DNA from: Flavobacterium sp. CF108
GTDB taxonomy: Bacteria; Bacteroidota; Bacteroidia; Flavobacteriales; Flavobacteriaceae
NCBI RefSeq assembly: GCF_900129795.1
Contig: NZ_FQWW01000001.1
Coordinates: 1,142,195-1,206,194, forward strand
Direction: 5' to 3'
DNA length: 64,000 nt
Position 1 is the stretch's first letter; every line of letters begins with the position of its first letter. The notes under the pieces were generated by a model that worked only from the letters and a program-made list of their open reading frames with translations, was not told where the DNA came from and searched no databases. The position numbers were made by a program, and so were the translations under genes. Below are positions 44,753 through 53,670 of the stretch, piece by piece.

Positions 44753-45640
44753 ATGCTTTCTATTTTAATTCCGGTTTATAATTACAATGTGTTTTCGCTT
44801 GTAGAAGAACTTGCTGAACAATGCCGTTTTATTGGAATTAACTTTGAAATTCTGTGTCAGGATGATGCTTCAAATTCTGTACTGAATAAAGAAAATGAAA
44901 AAATAAATGCTCTACAGAATTGTTCTTTTGTTTCTTTAGAAAAAAACATTGGATTAAGTTCTAACAGAAATCTTTTGGCATCAAAAGCACAATACCAAAA
45001 TCTTCTTTTTATTGATGGCGATTCTATCGTAATCAACCCCAATTACATACAAAATTATTTAGAAAATATACAGGATTCTGATATTGTATATGGCGGCCGA
45101 ATTCATCCTGAAAACATTTATTCAAACAAACAAAAATTACGCTGGAAATACGGACGTTTGGTTGAAGACAAAACGGTTTCTCAAAGAAATACAGCTTTGT
45201 ATAAAACCCTGATGTTCAATAATACATTAATTAAAAAGGATTGTTTTAGCAAGATAAAATTTGATTCTAATTTAATTAAATACGGACACGAAGACACGCT
45301 TTTTGCTTATCAGGTAAGTCAATCTGATTTTAAGGTCAAACATATCGAAAATGCAATTCAACACGGCGATATTGACGAGAATCTTGTTTATATATCTAAA
45401 GTAAAAAACAGTTTAGAAAACCTGCTTATTCTTGATCGTAAAAAACAAATTGATTCTGATTTTTTAAAAATACTGAAGGTATACCATTTACTTAAACGTT
45501 TTAAATTACGTTATCCGGCAGGGTTATTCTTCAAGACATTTAACACACTAATTTTAAAACAGCTAAACTCTAAAAATCCTTCTTTGCTACTGCTTAATAT
45601 TTACAAACTAATGTATTTGTGTAGCATAAAAACAAATTAG
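44753..45640 (+). CDS. Glycosyltransferase family 2
   Basis: 295 residues. GT-A fold: 'LSILIPVYNYNVFSL' at the N-terminus, 'EILCQDDASN' (nucleotide-binding acidic pair), 'SLEKNIGLSSNRNLLASKAQ', 'LLFIDGDSIVINPNYI' (D-x-D metal motif), and an acceptor-side 'FKVKHIENAIQHGDID'. It transfers a sugar from a nucleotide donor onto a glycan acceptor at the inner membrane. Its 3' end overlaps the convergent GT4 gene by four bases. Confidence 0.88.
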   Translation: MLSILIPVYNYNVFSLVEELAEQCRFIGINFEILCQDDASNSVLNKENEKINALQNCSFVSLEKNIGLSSNRNLLASKAQYQNLLFIDGDSIVINPNYIQNYLENIQDSDIVYGGRIHPENIYSNKQKLRWKYGRLVEDKTVSQRNTALYKTLMFNNTLIKKDCFSKIKFDSNLIKYGHEDTLFAYQVSQSDFKVKHIENAIQHGDIDENLVYISKVKNSLENLLILDRKKQIDSDFLKILKVYHLLKRFKLRYPAGLFFKTFNTLILKQLNSKNPSLLLLNIYKLMYLCSIKTN

Positions 45641-46710
45641 AAATTCTCTAATAAAGCTTTCCATTGTTTCATGACAGGTTCAAGCTGATATTCTTTCATT
45701 TTTTCTTTTGATGCCGCGCCAAATTTTATTCTCAATTCTTCGTTTTCAATTAAAAAAGAAAGTTTTTCAGCAAACAATTCTAAATCTCCATCTGGGATTA
45801 AAAAGCCATTTTCATTATCTGTAATAATCGATCTCGGCCCCGAAGGACAATCATAAGAAATACTGGGCAAACCTAAAGACATTGCTTCTATTAAAACCAT
45901 TGGAAATGCTTCAAATCGCGAAGTCATAACTAAAATGGAAGATTCAAGGTATTTCTCCTCAATGTTTTTTACAAAACTGAAAACACTTATTGTAGAAGTT
46001 AATCCTAAATCAATAACAATACTGTTTAACAAATCAACTTCATCTGTATAAATATCTAAAGTCCAATCCGGATGTATATCAATTACTTTTTCCCAGATTA
46101 ACAGCATTCTGTCTAAACCTTTTTCATACGAATTTCTTGCAACAGCAATAACCCGTTTGTTTTTTAAAGCCGCAGCATTTTCGGTTTTAATCCAGGAAGG
46201 ATTCGGAATTATTACTGCATTATTAATAGGCCAGTCTTTTAAATTTTCGGAAGATAAAACGACTACTTTAGTATATTTTTCGGCACCAAAATCTTTGAAT
46301 TTGTATTTTAATTTTGAAAAGATATTTGATTTTAATGATTGTTCTTCAATAAATTTAGAAGAATGAATCTCCAAAACAATTGGAATTTTCGTTTTAACAA
46401 TCAATGGTAAAATAAAAGCTTTCAAACCATTATCGGCAACAAGAATTACATCTGGTTTTATTGCTGCAATTTTTTGATTTAAATGCTTTTTATAGGAGTT
46501 TAGAAAATGAAAAACATTTCCCTCCAAAATCATATTATGAAAGATAATTTTAGAATTGAAATCGTAAAAAGGTGAATTTTCGTCTTCGTTTTGTGACAGA
46601 ATATGAACTTCGTAACCAAAGTGTTCAATAAAATAATTGGCTTTAATGGACAAAACCCTTGCTACTCCTCCCGCATTTTTTATGTTGGGAACAATGTAAA
46701 GCAGTTTCAT
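45637..46710 (-). CDS. Glycosyltransferase family 4
   Basis: 357 residues. GT-B fold: 'LLYIVPNIKNAGGVARVLSI' opens the N-terminal domain. The C-terminal donor domain has 'VIAVARNSYEKGLDRML' and the E-x7-E motif in 'SRFEAFPMVLIEAMSLGLP', then 'ENGFLIPDGDLELFAEKL'. A retaining glycosyltransferase of surface-polysaccharide synthesis. Its ATG overlaps the stop of the FdtA-like gene (ATGA), so translation is coupled. Confidence 0.9.
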   Translation of the reverse strand: MKLLYIVPNIKNAGGVARVLSIKANYFIEHFGYEVHILSQNEDENSPFYDFNSKIIFHNMILEGNVFHFLNSYKKHLNQKIAAIKPDVILVADNGLKAFILPLIVKTKIPIVLEIHSSKFIEEQSLKSNIFSKLKYKFKDFGAEKYTKVVVLSSENLKDWPINNAVIIPNPSWIKTENAAALKNKRVIAVARNSYEKGLDRMLLIWEKVIDIHPDWTLDIYTDEVDLLNSIVIDLGLTSTISVFSFVKNIEEKYLESSILVMTSRFEAFPMVLIEAMSLGLPSISYDCPSGPRSIITDNENGFLIPDGDLELFAEKLSFLIENEELRIKFGAASKEKMKEYQLEPVMKQWKALLENF

Positions 46711-47111
46711 TTTTTAGAATTCAAGAAAGTTTCATAATCCCGAATATAATCTGTCTCTTCAAAAATATCTGAAGCCAAAACAAGGCAAACTGCGCCCGAA
46801 GAAAAGTTTTCTAACTCTCTCCAAATTCCTTTTGGGAGATACAATCCAACATTGGGTTTGTTGAGTAAATAGCTTTTTTTGTCTTTTCCGTCATTTACCG
46901 TTACTTCAAAACTTCCGCTTAAAGCGATCAAAACTTCATGCTGTTCTATATGCGAATGTCCGCCGCGAAAAGCACTGCTTGGAACATCAAAAAGATAATA
47001 AACACGCTTGAATTCAAAAGGAAGAACTCCGTTTTGAATAAAAGCCAAATTCCCGCTCAAGTCTTCGACAACCGGAATTTTAAGTAATGAAATATCTTGA
47101 ATTGTTGTCAT
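46707..47111 (-). CDS. FdtA/QdtA-type dTDP-sugar ketoisomerase (WxcM-like cupin)
   Basis: 134 residues. Cupin with 'FKRVYYLFDVPSSAFRGGHS' and 'QHEVLIALSGSFEVTVNDG', then 'VGLYLPKGIWRELENF'. This is the small dTDP-4-dehydro-6-deoxyglucose 3,4-ketoisomerase family that feeds 3-amino-3,6-dideoxy sugars such as Fuc3NAc or Qui3NAc. An FdtB-like aminotransferase is encoded 4.5 kb away in the same locus. A TTG upstream extends into the preceding gene; ATG at 47111 starts one base after that gene's stop and is chosen. Confidence 0.85.
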   Translation of the reverse strand: MTTIQDISLLKIPVVEDLSGNLAFIQNGVLPFEFKRVYYLFDVPSSAFRGGHSHIEQHEVLIALSGSFEVTVNDGKDKKSYLLNKPNVGLYLPKGIWRELENFSSGAVCLVLASDIFEETDYIRDYETFLNSKK

Positions 47112-47112
47112 A

Positions 47113-48213
47113 TTATGAATGTTCCTCAAGCAAATTTAACCATTGCTGACCAATTTTTTCTAATAAAAATGGTTCAATACTTTTTAATGCATTTTTTTTA
47201 CAATGCTGATATAAACTTTCATCAACCGTAAATAAATTCATTGCTTCTGTTAGTTTGTCCCAATTTTGATTCTCAACTAAAATACCATTTTCAAAAGGGG
47301 TAATGATATCTCTTGGCCCGAAATCACAATCAAAAGATACAACTGGCGTTCCGCAGGCTAAGGCTTCTAAAATCACATTTGAGAAACCTTCATTTTTACT
47401 GCATAAAACTAAAAATTTAGCTTTTCGTACATATTTAAACGGATTATTTTGATAACCTAAAAGATGAACAAACTGAGAAACATTATTTTCTAAAATTATT
47501 TTTTTGAGTTTTGTTTCGTCGCCATTTCCAATAATTACCAAATGCATTTGTTTTTGAGGCAGATTAGATTTGCTGTAACTTAAAATCAGTTTATCAAATT
47601 GTTTGATCTCATTTTCATATTGACCTATTGCTGCTATAAAATCAAATTCCAAATCTATTTTTTCATCTCGTTTTTCCTTAATTTCTTCCAGATTTACCGG
47701 ATTATGAATTGTAACTACATTTTGCAGTTTATGTGTACTTTCAATCAGCGTTTTCATTTCATCTGTAATTGCCACATTAGCATAACAATGATTGTACATC
47801 AATTGTGTCAGCCATGAATTTTTGGGCATATAATGATCGATTAAAAAGCTGTGAACCGTAAAAATAGTTTTGGTATTGTATATAAATCGGGCTAAAATAA
47901 GTTCTTGTAATATTTTGGTACGAAAGCGAAAATCTATAATAAAATCAAACTGATTTTGGTTTAAATAATCACTTAAAACCTTTGACCTTTTGACTTTATT
48001 AAAAAATCCGTTGCTTTTATTTTTAAGCAATCCTAAGTTTACCAATTTCCCGGAATAGGGAAAACTCACTTCATCTATAACAATAAGTATATCAACTTCA
48101 AATCCTTGGTTTTCAAAAAAAACAGACAAATTTGCCATTACTTTATCGCTTCCGCCTCCGCTTAAACGATAACCAATAAGAGCAATTTTCTTTTTTTTGT
48201 GAGATGATATCAT
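47113..48213 (-). CDS. Glycosyltransferase family 4
   Basis: 366 residues. 'IALIGYRLSGGGSDKVMANL' and 'VDILIVIDEVSFPYSGKLV' form the N-terminal Rossmann part. The donor domain has 'AAIGQYENEIKQFDKLI', 'HLLGYQNNPFKYVRKAKF' and E-x7-E in 'CSKNEGFSNVILEALACGTP', followed by 'PFENGILVENQNW'. The 'GYRLSGGG...KVM' start is common in flavobacterial capsule/LPS glycosyltransferases. First gene of a three-gene operon with the FdtA-like gene and a second GT4. Confidence 0.9.
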   Translation of the reverse strand: MISSHKKKKIALIGYRLSGGGSDKVMANLSVFFENQGFEVDILIVIDEVSFPYSGKLVNLGLLKNKSNGFFNKVKRSKVLSDYLNQNQFDFIIDFRFRTKILQELILARFIYNTKTIFTVHSFLIDHYMPKNSWLTQLMYNHCYANVAITDEMKTLIESTHKLQNVVTIHNPVNLEEIKEKRDEKIDLEFDFIAAIGQYENEIKQFDKLILSYSKSNLPQKQMHLVIIGNGDETKLKKIILENNVSQFVHLLGYQNNPFKYVRKAKFLVLCSKNEGFSNVILEALACGTPVVSFDCDFGPRDIITPFENGILVENQNWDKLTEAMNLFTVDESLYQHCKKNALKSIEPFLLEKIGQQWLNLLEEHS

Positions 48214-48235
48214 TCTTGATTTCTTATTTTCGTAT

Positions 48236-48243
48236 CAAATATA
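48236..48243 (-). promoter_or_regulatory. Putative -7 element for the GT4/fdtA-like/GT4 operon
   Basis: TATATTTG on the minus strand, exact to TAnnTTTG, 22 bases upstream of the ATG. The divergent GT2 gene has a near-match (TATTTTCG, 48225-48232) on the plus strand. Confidence 0.4.
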
Positions 48244-48259
48244 TAACTCTAAAAACAAT

Positions 48260-49159
48260 ATGCAAGATAAATCAATAGTGAGCATTATATGCCTGTGCTA
48301 TAACCATGAAAAATTTGTTTTGCAGAGTTTATTGTCTGCTCTAAATCAGGATTACCCTTTTATTGAATTGATAATTGTTGATGATTTTAGTACCGATAAT
48401 TCGAGAGAAGTTATAAAAAAATGGATTGTTGATTATCCAGAAATTCAATTTATCGAAAATGAAAACAATTTAGGAAGCACGAAATCCTTTAATAAAGCCC
48501 TAAAACTTGCCAAAGGCGAATATATTATTGATCTCGCATGCGATGATATTTTATTGCCCAACTGTGTTTCATTACAATTAAAAGCTTTCGAAAAAAACAG
48601 GTTTGAAAATCTTGGAGTTGTTTACGGAAATGCTGAACTAATTAATGAAAAAGGCGATTCTTATTTTTATTTTTTCCCAGTTGATGAATCCAAAAAAACA
48701 ATTGAAAAAAGAGAAACAGGAGATATTTATTTGAGTGTAATTTCGGGAGGAAATAGTATTTGCTCCGTTTCATCAATGGTTAAAAAATCAGTTTTTGATG
48801 ATTTACAGGGTTATGATGAAAATCTGGCTTATGAAGATTTAGATTTATGGATTCGTGCTTCACGTAAATATGATTTTGATTATATCGATGAAATTTTAAT
48901 CAAAAAACGAATTACAACAACATCTTTAGGAACTCATTTTCATATCAAAAATGATTCAAGGTCCCGAAAAATCAATTATTCAACTTATTTGATTATCAAG
49001 AAAGCGATTCAATTAAACAGAACAAAACAAGAGGATAAAGCTATTTTAAAACGAATCCATTTTGAAATGTTTTTGAACTTTAAAACATCCAATTATAAGC
49101 TGCTGTCAAAATATATTCTTCTTGAAATAAAACAACGGTTTCGTATTATATTTAAGTGA
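48260..49159 (+). CDS. Glycosyltransferase family 2
   Basis: 299 residues. 'VSIICLCYNHEKFVLQSLLS', 'PFIELIIVDDFSTDNSREVI' (donor-binding acidic pair), 'NNLGSTKSFNKALKLAKGEY', 'IDLACDDILLPNCVSLQ' (D-D metal motif) and 'GYDENLAYEDLDLWIRASRK' (the E-D-x-D acceptor region) define an inverting GT-A enzyme. It diverges from the GT4 operon and converges on the acyltransferase gene; the 160-base gap holds an inverted repeat. Confidence 0.92.
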   Translation: MQDKSIVSIICLCYNHEKFVLQSLLSALNQDYPFIELIIVDDFSTDNSREVIKKWIVDYPEIQFIENENNLGSTKSFNKALKLAKGEYIIDLACDDILLPNCVSLQLKAFEKNRFENLGVVYGNAELINEKGDSYFYFFPVDESKKTIEKRETGDIYLSVISGGNSICSVSSMVKKSVFDDLQGYDENLAYEDLDLWIRASRKYDFDYIDEILIKKRITTTSLGTHFHIKNDSRSRKINYSTYLIIKKAIQLNRTKQEDKAILKRIHFEMFLNFKTSNYKLLSKYILLEIKQRFRIIFK

Positions 49160-49180
49160 TAAAGCGATGTCTTGAATAGA

Positions 49181-49304
49181 ACGCGGATTTTTACAGATTC
49201 GCTAAAGCGAAGACGCAGATTAAAACGGATTTTTTATTATCTGTTTAAAAAATAAAATCCGTGTCAATCCGCGTCTTTACGAAGTAAATCCGTCTCATCC
49301 GCGT
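49181..49304. repeat. ACGCGGAT-type inverted repeat between convergent genes
   Basis: ACGCGGATTTTTACAGATTC at the left, arms rich in GCGGATT/AATCCGCG units, ending ATCCGCGT at 49304. Internal units (ACGCAGAT, AACGGATT, AATCCGTG) are degenerate copies. It fills the gap between two convergent stops. Confidence 0.75.
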
Positions 49305-49319
49305 ACAAAACACACATTT

Positions 49320-50066
49320 TTAAATCGTCAAAAAATCATCTAACAACTCTTTTTCTCCACTCCAATCGCGTGAAATATTACTTCGGATTAATTTAGCCGG
49401 AACACCGCCTATTAAGATATTTTCGCCAAGCGAAGTATAATCTTTGGTACACAAACTATTTGATGCAACGGTGCAGAAATCTGGCGTTTGAGTTCCTTTT
49501 AAAACAGAAACCCTGTTGCTCATAAAATTATAATTCCCAATACTAATTGGAGCTGATTTTTTAAGTTTTTCTCCGGTTTGAGTATCAATCAAATCATGGA
49601 AATTAGTATCAATAATCTGAGATTCAGAACCGAAACGGGCATATTCTCCCAAAACTATTTTTTCGGTACAAATTATTTTTCCGCTTGAAGCGAGAGAAGC
49701 CATATTTCCGAGTTCACAGACAGCATTTTCTCCAACGAAAACAAAACAATCTTTGCCAAACTGGAATTTTCCTTTAAAAATTAATTTTCCTAAAATATTG
49801 ATTTCAACGATGCCTTTATGAACCGTATTCAATTCATAAGGCTGACCAAAGCCAATCATTCCTTTCTGGATTTTTCCATCTAATTGAATCTCACCATAAA
49901 TGGAAATGAATTTTACTTTTCCGTAAAAGAAAACAGGAAGTTTTTTAGCGGTTGCAAAAGGGAATTTCTTAAAGTTAAAATACAGCGTTTTGATCCAGTT
50001 TACTTTCCAGTAAAACTTTAATTTATGATAAAATGATCGGCATTTTCTATAACTATTCTGAATCAT
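49320..50066 (-). CDS. Left-handed beta-helix acyltransferase
   Basis: 248 residues. After a basic N-terminus come hexapeptide-repeat turns ('GMIGFGQPYEL', 'GKLIFKGKFQFGKDCFVFVG', 'KIVLGEYARFGSESQIIDTN', 'ISIGNYNFMSNRVSVLKGT', 'GENILIGGVPAKLI'), the fold of LacA/WbbJ-type O- or N-acetyltransferases. 'NFHDLI' may supply the catalytic histidine. In this locus it could be the N-acetylating step after FdtB (an FdtC function) or O-acetylate the polymer; the sequence does not decide. It starts at ATG 50066, overlapping the flippase gene by 14 bases; the longer TTG form is rejected. Confidence 0.85.
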   Translation of the reverse strand: MIQNSYRKCRSFYHKLKFYWKVNWIKTLYFNFKKFPFATAKKLPVFFYGKVKFISIYGEIQLDGKIQKGMIGFGQPYELNTVHKGIVEINILGKLIFKGKFQFGKDCFVFVGENAVCELGNMASLASSGKIICTEKIVLGEYARFGSESQIIDTNFHDLIDTQTGEKLKKSAPISIGNYNFMSNRVSVLKGTQTPDFCTVASNSLCTKDYTSLGENILIGGVPAKLIRSNISRDWSGEKELLDDFLTI

Positions 50067-51561
50067 TATTCTCTTTTTTTCGCTGAACAAATGACGTAAA
50101 TATTTCGCTTAAATTCATCTTTTTATCAATATGATACAAACTAAAACCGAAAGATATCAAAATCATAACCGATAATAAACCATATTTTAAAAGCGAAGTT
50201 TCGATAAATCGGAAGAAAAATGAAGCGGTGCTAATTACAAAACAAACCAAGTAAATTTGGCAAAATTCTGTTTCAAAATAAAAATTATATCTTTTTTTAG
50301 TGATGATTTTTAAACCGATAAAATGACATAAAAAATAAAGACAGAAACTAAAACCCAAACCTTCTAATCCGTAAAAATAATAGCCTAAAACATTCATTAC
50401 TAAAGACAAAACATTAAAACCAACGGCAGTTTTTATAAACATTTTAGAATCGCCTTTTGCAATTAAAATAAATCCCATTGCCCAGGAAACGGCGCGAAAA
50501 ATCATTCCTAAAATACCAATGCAAATCATAGGTAAAATAGCTTCAAACTTTAAGGTATAAAGCAACTTAACGATAAGGGAGCTAAAAGCAAGAAACAAAA
50601 CAATAATAGGCGTTATAATCAAAACCGAAATAAAAGCCTGCTGCTGTACGCTTATTCTAACTTTATCATTATCAGAGTTTATAGAAGCTAGTTTCGGGAA
50701 ATAATCGGTGCTCATAACCGTAAAAATAATTCCCACATAGGAGTTTAATAATGTAAATCCGGCGTTGTAAAATCCTACTTGTTCTAAACCTCCTGTTTTT
50801 CCAATATAAATTTGAATTAGATAAGCAGTCAAAAGCGTTAAAACACTACTTATGGTAAGCATAAAGCCTAATTTTATAATCGATTTTCCTTCGGTTACAA
50901 AGACATCTTTTGTAATTTCTCCTTTCTTATTTTCTACTCTTACTTTAGTTGAATAATAAAAAGAAAAAATCAATGAAGTTACGGATGCCAGCAAAATGGT
51001 TGGAATTATGGCATCGATCTTAAAATAAATATAGAGCGGAATTGAAAATAATAATCCGAATAAATTTCCATAAAAATTGGCTTTCGCCAAAAACTTCAAA
51101 TGTCTTAAACCTTGCAAAACAGCCAATTGTCCAGAAGATAATTGCTTGAATAAAATAGTAAGAGAAAGAAATATAAACGAATACGTTTGACTCGAATCTC
51201 CAAAAGTCAAAATACTTAAAGCTTTTGAGAAAATTATAGTAAATAACATTCCTAATATTCCGGTAAAAAAAACAATTCTTTTTACAATCCGAATCGTTAT
51301 CGAAACCTTTCGAATATCATCTTTATTGAAATTTTCTGAAATACTTTTGACTGCGCTGGTTTCAATTCCAAGACCTGAAACGCTGCTTAAAACACTCAAC
51401 GTAGAATTTAGCAAAGCAATAATTCCCATTCCCGCCGGACCTATAAAAACGGCAATTAATTTGGTGCGGATTATTGATATTAAAATCGAAAAAAACTGAA
51501 CGCCTCCAAAAAGTGAAGTTGTTTTTAAAATCTGCTGATATGATTTTTTGCTATCAGTCAC
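50053..51561 (-). CDS. Wzx-type O-antigen flippase
   Basis: 502 residues with about twelve to fourteen membrane helices. The N-terminus ('SYQQILKTTSLFGGVQFFSI', 'LIAVFIGPAGMGIIALLNST', 'VSGLGIETSAVKSI') is that of the O-antigen translocase branch (WzxE-like) of the MOP superfamily. It flips undecaprenyl-linked oligosaccharides across the inner membrane. No polymerase (Wzy) or chain-length regulator is in the window. It starts three bases after the FdtB-like stop. Confidence 0.92.
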   Translation of the reverse strand: MTDSKKSYQQILKTTSLFGGVQFFSILISIIRTKLIAVFIGPAGMGIIALLNSTLSVLSSVSGLGIETSAVKSISENFNKDDIRKVSITIRIVKRIVFFTGILGMLFTIIFSKALSILTFGDSSQTYSFIFLSLTILFKQLSSGQLAVLQGLRHLKFLAKANFYGNLFGLLFSIPLYIYFKIDAIIPTILLASVTSLIFSFYYSTKVRVENKKGEITKDVFVTEGKSIIKLGFMLTISSVLTLLTAYLIQIYIGKTGGLEQVGFYNAGFTLLNSYVGIIFTVMSTDYFPKLASINSDNDKVRISVQQQAFISVLIITPIIVLFLAFSSLIVKLLYTLKFEAILPMICIGILGMIFRAVSWAMGFILIAKGDSKMFIKTAVGFNVLSLVMNVLGYYFYGLEGLGFSFCLYFLCHFIGLKIITKKRYNFYFETEFCQIYLVCFVISTASFFFRFIETSLLKYGLLSVMILISFGFSLYHIDKKMNLSEIFTSFVQRKKENNDSE

Positions 51562-51564
51562 GAA

Positions 51565-52704
51565 TTAATACTGGTTTAGAATTTCGATAATGTAATTTAC
51601 TTCCGTTTCTGTCAAAACGGGACTCATTGGCAGACTCAAAACTTCATTGTGAATCTTTTCTGTAATAGGAAATGATAAGTTATTCCAGTCTGGAAATGCG
51701 TTTTGTTTATGCGGCGGTACCGGATAATGAATTACGGTTTGGATATTATTTTTGGTCAAATACTGCTGTAAATGATCTCTGTTTTTAGTTCTTATAACAA
51801 ATAAATGAAAAACATGATTGTTTGAAAAATCCCAAAACGGCAATTCGATTTTATCATTTTTAATTTCAGCCAAATAACGTTTTGCAATTACTCTTCGCTT
51901 TTCATTATCAGCATTTAAATTGGGCAGTTTTATGTTTAAAAATGCGGCTTGCAATTCGTCTAATCTTGAATTTACGCCAATATATTCGTTATAATATTTT
52001 TTCTCAGAACCGTAATTGCGAAGCGAAAACAACACTTTTGCTAATTCAGGATCGTTTGTAGTAATTGCACCGCCATCGCCTAGACTGCCTAAGTTTTTTC
52101 CTGGGTAAAAACTGTGTGCCGACGCTCCTAAATGCTCTTCGACTTCGCTCAGAGTGACATCTTTATAATTTGGAATTTGGGTTTTAGAATTTTGGAATTT
52201 TGAAACTCCGTGCGACTGGGCTGCGTCTTCAATTATTAAAAGATTGTTTTGATCTGCAATTTCATTTATTTTATCCATTTCTGCTAATTGTCCGTAAAGA
52301 TGAACGGCTAAAATGGCTTTTGTTTTTGATGTTATTTTTTCGAAAATTAAATCCGGATTGATGTTGTAGGTTTCTAATTTTGGTTCAACTAAAACGGGAA
52401 TTAAATCTGCTTGTAAAATGGATAAAATACTGGCAATATAAGTATTGGCAGGAACAATAACTTCATCGCCTTTTTTGAGTTTCCCCAGTTCGATATAACC
52501 TTTAAAAATCAAAACCAAAGCATCAAAACCGTTGCCTGCTCCAATGCAATATTGAGTTTGGCAATATTCGGCGAAAGCTTTTTCGAAGGTTTCTGTTTCT
52601 TTTCCTAAAATGTACCAGCCATTGTCTAAAACCAATTTCAGTTTTTCCTGAAAAGCGGTTTCATAAGGTTCATTAATTTTTTTTAGATCTAGAAACGGTA
52701 TCAT
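51565..52704 (-). CDS. FdtB/DegT-type sugar aminotransferase with a repeat-derived insert
   Basis: 379 residues. PLP enzyme of the DegT/DnrJ/EryC1 family: 'GNGFDALVLIFKGYIELG', 'VIVPANTYIASILSIL', 'LLIIEDAAQSHGVS', Schiff-base lysine in 'HSFYPGKNLGSLGDGGAI', 'GVNSRLDELQAAFLNIKL'. It should aminate a dTDP-3-keto-6-deoxy sugar made by the FdtA-like enzyme. Between 'AQSHGVS' and 'SFYPGKN' is an unusual segment around 'KTQIPNYKDVTLSEVEEH', about a dozen residues longer than family members as I remember them. It is encoded by intergenic-type repeat sequence (52137-52204). ATGA overlap with the upstream acetyltransferase-like gene. Confidence 0.9.
   Translation of the reverse strand: MIPFLDLKKINEPYETAFQEKLKLVLDNGWYILGKETETFEKAFAEYCQTQYCIGAGNGFDALVLIFKGYIELGKLKKGDEVIVPANTYIASILSILQADLIPVLVEPKLETYNINPDLIFEKITSKTKAILAVHLYGQLAEMDKINEIADQNNLLIIEDAAQSHGVSKFQNSKTQIPNYKDVTLSEVEEHLGASAHSFYPGKNLGSLGDGGAITTNDPELAKVLFSLRNYGSEKKYYNEYIGVNSRLDELQAAFLNIKLPNLNADNEKRRVIAKRYLAEIKNDKIELPFWDFSNNHVFHLFVIRTKNRDHLQQYLTKNNIQTVIHYPVPPHKQNAFPDWNNLSFPITEKIHNEVLSLPMSPVLTETEVNYIIEILNQY
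52137..52204. repeat. Intergenic-type repeats inside the fdtB-like coding sequence
   Basis: 52137-52159 is a CTTCGACTTCGCTCAGAGTG element. It is followed from 52163 by 7-base units TTATAAT, TTGGAAT, TTGGGTT, TTAGAAT, the same unit family as the arrays after the M16 and asnB-like genes. The reading frame stays open and the flanking motifs are intact. Confidence 0.7.
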
Positions 52705-53651
52705 TTTATATCCAATTTATAAAAATCCTGATTGTAAACTTTACAGCCTAATTCTTCTTTTTGTTTTAAAAGACCAGAATGATAACCGGATTCATTTTGT
52801 TCATTTACAATTCCCATATCAAAAAAATGTTTTCCTTTTCGTTTGTATCGGTGGATCAAATTAATGAATAAAAAATCTAACGCCCGTGTTTCTTCTCCTT
52901 TTTTAGAAGTGGCGCCATATTGTGATTTTACTACATTTTGGGTTTCAAAAATGGTTATTCCGGCAATAATTTCATCATTTTGATAAACTGAAAATTGTTT
53001 GATGTTTTTGGGGAATCGTTCTTTTAAAAGTGCTATTTCTTCTTTTGAATGAACGGGTTTTTCATTAAACTTTTCTAATAATCTCGGTTCTAAAACTTCA
53101 TTCCAAAACGGTTTAAAATCTTCTTCTTCAATAATATCCAAATCAAGGTTTTCAATTCTTCTAAAATGTTTTAATTTACTTTTTGAAATTTTTAAAGGTG
53201 AATTTAAATTGGCTGCCAAATTCATTTCTTTTCGTTCTAAAACCGCTCCTCTTTTAAATAAAAAAAAGTCAAGTTCCTGATTTCCTTCCGGAAAGTAAAA
53301 AATCGGAATGGGTTTGTAATAGAAAGTTTTTATGGCGTTTTCTTTCAAAAATAATAAAACCGAATCCAGAATTGATTCCGTTTTTTCGGCATTTAATTTA
53401 GACGAAAAAACCAATCCTCCATAAGTAAGTCCCTGATGCGAATAAATGGAGTTTTCTTTTTTATTGGCTGGCAGAATGGCTTTTAGTTTTTCTTCTTCAA
53501 AAATTAAAAGTGAAAAATCTTCAAACCGATCCTTATGATATTCCATAAAATCACGATGAAATAAAAACGTTGCATTTTTGGCCTGAACAATAAAGTCATT
53601 CCATAATTTGTAATCGTTTTGATCGTATTTTTTTATGGTGTATTTATTCAT
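52701..53651 (-). CDS. GNAT/FemAB-like acyltransferase
   Basis: 316 residues. Two GNAT-like halves: N-terminal 'FIVQAKNATFLFHRDFMEYH' and 'YGGLVFSSKLNAE'; C-terminal 'IAGITIFETQNVVKSQYGAT', 'RALDFLFINLIHRYKRKGKH', 'FFDMGIVNEQNESGYHSGLL'. This matches the FemAB/acetyltransferase-6 type found in polysaccharide and sugar-modification loci. Acyl donor and acceptor are not evident. First gene of the operon with fdtB-like, wzx and acyltransferase genes. Confidence 0.78.
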   Translation of the reverse strand: MNKYTIKKYDQNDYKLWNDFIVQAKNATFLFHRDFMEYHKDRFEDFSLLIFEEEKLKAILPANKKENSIYSHQGLTYGGLVFSSKLNAEKTESILDSVLLFLKENAIKTFYYKPIPIFYFPEGNQELDFFLFKRGAVLERKEMNLAANLNSPLKISKSKLKHFRRIENLDLDIIEEEDFKPFWNEVLEPRLLEKFNEKPVHSKEEIALLKERFPKNIKQFSVYQNDEIIAGITIFETQNVVKSQYGATSKKGEETRALDFLFINLIHRYKRKGKHFFDMGIVNEQNESGYHSGLLKQKEELGCKVYNQDFYKLDIK

Positions 53652-53670
53652 TTTTTGGTGTGTGTTCTTT

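Noticed and set aside
46707..47129. TTG start of the FdtA-like gene at 47129
   Set aside because: It would overlap the upstream gene by 17 bases; the ATG at 47111 begins one base after that gene's stop and fits the family.
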